From Schizophyllum amplum (Eukaryota > Basidiomycota > Agaricomycetes > Agaricales > Schizophyllaceae), in the NCBI GenBank assembly GCA_007026445.1, contig VDMD01000092.1:35463-99462 (forward strand): DNA of 64,000 bases. The letters are read 5' to 3'. A model generated the notes under the pieces. It was not told where the DNA came from and did not search any database. It saw only the letters and a list, made by a program, of their open reading frames with translations. Below, in pieces: positions 62,351 through 64,000 of the stretch. Each line of letters starts with the position of its first letter. Position 1 is the first letter of the stretch. Made by a program: the position numbers and the translations under genes.

Positions 62351-64000
62351 ATGGCGCGCATGTCGCAGTATGACTACTTGTTTGTCTTTGGGCTATTCTT
62401 CGCCTCCCTAGACGCATACGGAATTGGTGCGCTCCTCTCATTATCCCCAATGGTCGTGCGCCCGTGCTAACTACTTCTTCGCAGGCGCGAACGATGTCGC
62501 GAACTCCTTCGCCACCTCCGTCTCCTCGCGCTCCCTGCGCCTATGGCAGGCCTGCATTGCAGCGGCCATCATGGAGTTCCTCGGCGCCGTTCTCGCAGGC
62601 GCGCGCGTCTCGGGCACAATCAAGAACAACATCATCGACATTGAGATCTTCCGCGACGATCCCGGCATGCTCCTCCTTGCCATGGTCTGCGCTGTGGCTG
62701 GCAGCTCCGTATGTTTCTCCACGGTACTGCTGTGTACCACACGACTCACGCGCGATCGCCACTGCAAACAGATCTGGCTCATATTCGCCACGCGCCACCA
62801 GATGCCAGTGTCCACGACGCACTGCATCGTGGGTGCTCTTACGGGCGTGGGTATCGCTGCCGGTGGCACGGATGCCGTGCAGTGGGGCTGGGACGGACTT
62901 GGTCAGATTTTTGCCACGGTGCGCTCGCATTTCCTGCCCATCTCCTCCGCCCTTTGCTTATACAAGCTTTCAGTGGGGCGTCGCACCTCTTGTTGCAGGC
63001 GGTTTTGCGGCTGTCGTATACCTGCTCACCAAGTTCCTTGTACTCAGCGTGCCGACTCGGTCAAGGCCGGGTTGATCATGGCGCCCTTCTGGTGGTTTGC
63101 CGTCACAGGCGAGTGTGGTCCTCAGCCTCTTTGATTCGATTGCTGATTTCAGCAACACCTTCACAGTCATCCTAACCCTGTGCATCCTATGGAAGGGCTC
63201 GCCCAACCTTGGCCTCAGCGACATGTCCACGCCCGACCTTATGGCAGCTGTATTTGGGACAGGTGCGAATCTATGTGAGGCGGTGGTTCTCTAGGCGACT
63301 GCTCACATCCATCTAGCCTCCGTTGTCTGCGCCCTCGCCTGCACATTCTGGCTCCCCTTCGTCTACTGCAAGGTCGTCCGCGGCGACTACACCCTTCCGC
63401 TGGTACCACTTCTTCGTCGGTCCAATGTTATGGTGGCGCGTACCGCCCGCGGACGCGGGCTCCTTCACCGCCCCGGACCCCGTGCCGGACTACTACCAGT
63501 GCGTGTTCAGATTATCACCCTATGTCTGCAACCTTACTAAAAGATCTTGCAGAGGCCACCACTCAGACGCGAATCCCGCCCCAGCAGGCGCCCCTGACGC
63601 GGAGAATGCCCATCCATCCGTAGAGAAACATGAGCATTCGGCGGCTGCGCAACCGGAGCTGCAGATAGACGGGAAAGACGCAGCATCCACGGAGGACAGC
63701 AAGGAAAGCGCGACGGAAGCTGACCTGGCTCATCGTGATGCGCGCCTTAGCGATGTGGATTTGCCAAAATCGAGGGCGCCTGGTGAGTATATATCTGTGC
63801 GCTCGCCGGATCGTCCTCAAGCTCTTTGAAGCCATGCATGGCAGGAGTCGCATATACAGAGGGCATCATACTGACAGACCTCCCATTCAGGGCCGAGCCG
63901 AAGAACCTGTACATCATCGCGCGCTACCACACCGTGCCCTTCATCAAGCGCACGCTATTCGGCGGTCTCTTCAAGGACGTCTTGACCATGCAGACCACGC
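62351..64000 (+). CDS. PHO4-family inorganic phosphate transporter (Pho89-like), 3' end outside window
   Basis: This is a Na+/phosphate (or H+/phosphate) symporter of the plasma membrane. Exons: 62351-62426, 62485-62708, 62772-62918, 62974-63112, 63153-63262, 63317-63498, 63553-63782 and 63891 onward. The PHO4 signature GANDVANSFATSVSSRSL spans the first intron, and the repeated-half motif RHQMPVSTTHCIVGALTGVG follows. WGVAPLVAGG, LLTKFLVL, LIMAPFWWFAVTG and WKGSPNLGLSD continue the first half. A hydrophilic loop rich in acidic residues (KDAASTEDSKESATE) precedes the second half (YIIARYHTVPF). The frame fails twice by one base: a G appears missing near 63047 (giving LSVPTR instead of an RADSVK-type sequence), and a C appears extra at 63397-63398 just before RWYHFFVGPM. 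Both sites are two-base homopolymers. It is probably a real gene with consensus errors, or a degenerating copy. Confidence 0.8.

Overview
The window comes from a filamentous basidiomycete, most likely an Agaricomycete. Genes lie on both strands, are interrupted by many introns with GTRNGT donors, short CTRAY branch points and YAG acceptors, and are GC-rich at third positions. The protein set also fits: F-box paralogs, a GH95 fucosidase, DUR3, an AP-1 mu subunit, and AGC and CK1 kinases. No rRNA, tRNA, CRISPR or prokaryotic signal was seen. Exon chains were built by hand from splice motifs. For nine multi-exon genes the exon lengths sum to an exact multiple of three and read through in one frame: isochorismatase hydrolase 299 aa, GH95 829 aa, MDR 450 aa, AP-1 mu 437 aa, SDR 254 aa, DUR3 679 aa, AGC kinase 949 aa, chromo/coiled-coil protein 1501 aa, AKR 350 aa. 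Two orphan genes also close exactly (380 aa and 198 aa).

Layout. 0-9 kb, plus strand: the 3' end of a HECT E3 ubiquitin ligase, a secreted isochorismatase-fold hydrolase, and a secreted GH95 alpha-L-fucosidase. 9.2-12 kb, minus: a zinc-less MDR oxidoreductase whose cofactor-binding motif is interrupted by an in-frame tandem repeat. 12-18.7 kb: no convincing gene, but a succession of different minisatellites, including about 2.7 kb built on the palindromes GTCGTATACGAC and GTCGTACTACGAC. 18.7-28.3 kb, plus: the AP-1 clathrin adaptor mu subunit, 1.3 kb of conserved coding sequence spread over 9.6 kb because nearly every intron is swollen by low-complexity or tandem-repeat DNA. 28.3-35.4 kb: three paralogous orphan genes (minus) and one unrelated orphan gene (plus). 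35.7-42.1 kb: an inverted pair of F-box genes enclosing a TIR-bounded MITE-like element and a short-chain dehydrogenase. 42.6-45.7 kb, minus: the urea/Na+ symporter DUR3. 46.5-54.8 kb, minus: an AGC kinase and a 1501-residue chromo-domain/coiled-coil protein. 55.4-64 kb: a damaged CK1-like kinase, a small orphan gene divergent from an aldo-keto reductase, a PQ-loop membrane protein, and a PHO4-type phosphate transporter that runs off the end.

The genes do not form an obvious pathway; they are a mix of housekeeping, transport, secreted and lineage-specific genes. The strongest theme is structural. From about 6.3 kb to 28.4 kb almost every intron, intergenic gap and even some exons carry a different tandem repeat, whereas beyond 28.4 kb introns return to about 45-100 bp. 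Other unusual points are a 6-nt and a 7-nt micro-exon, two GC-AG introns in one gene, a HECT protein that appears to be spliced past its usual end, and single-base homopolymer discrepancies in the PQ-loop, PHO4 and CK1-like genes that may be consensus errors or true decay.
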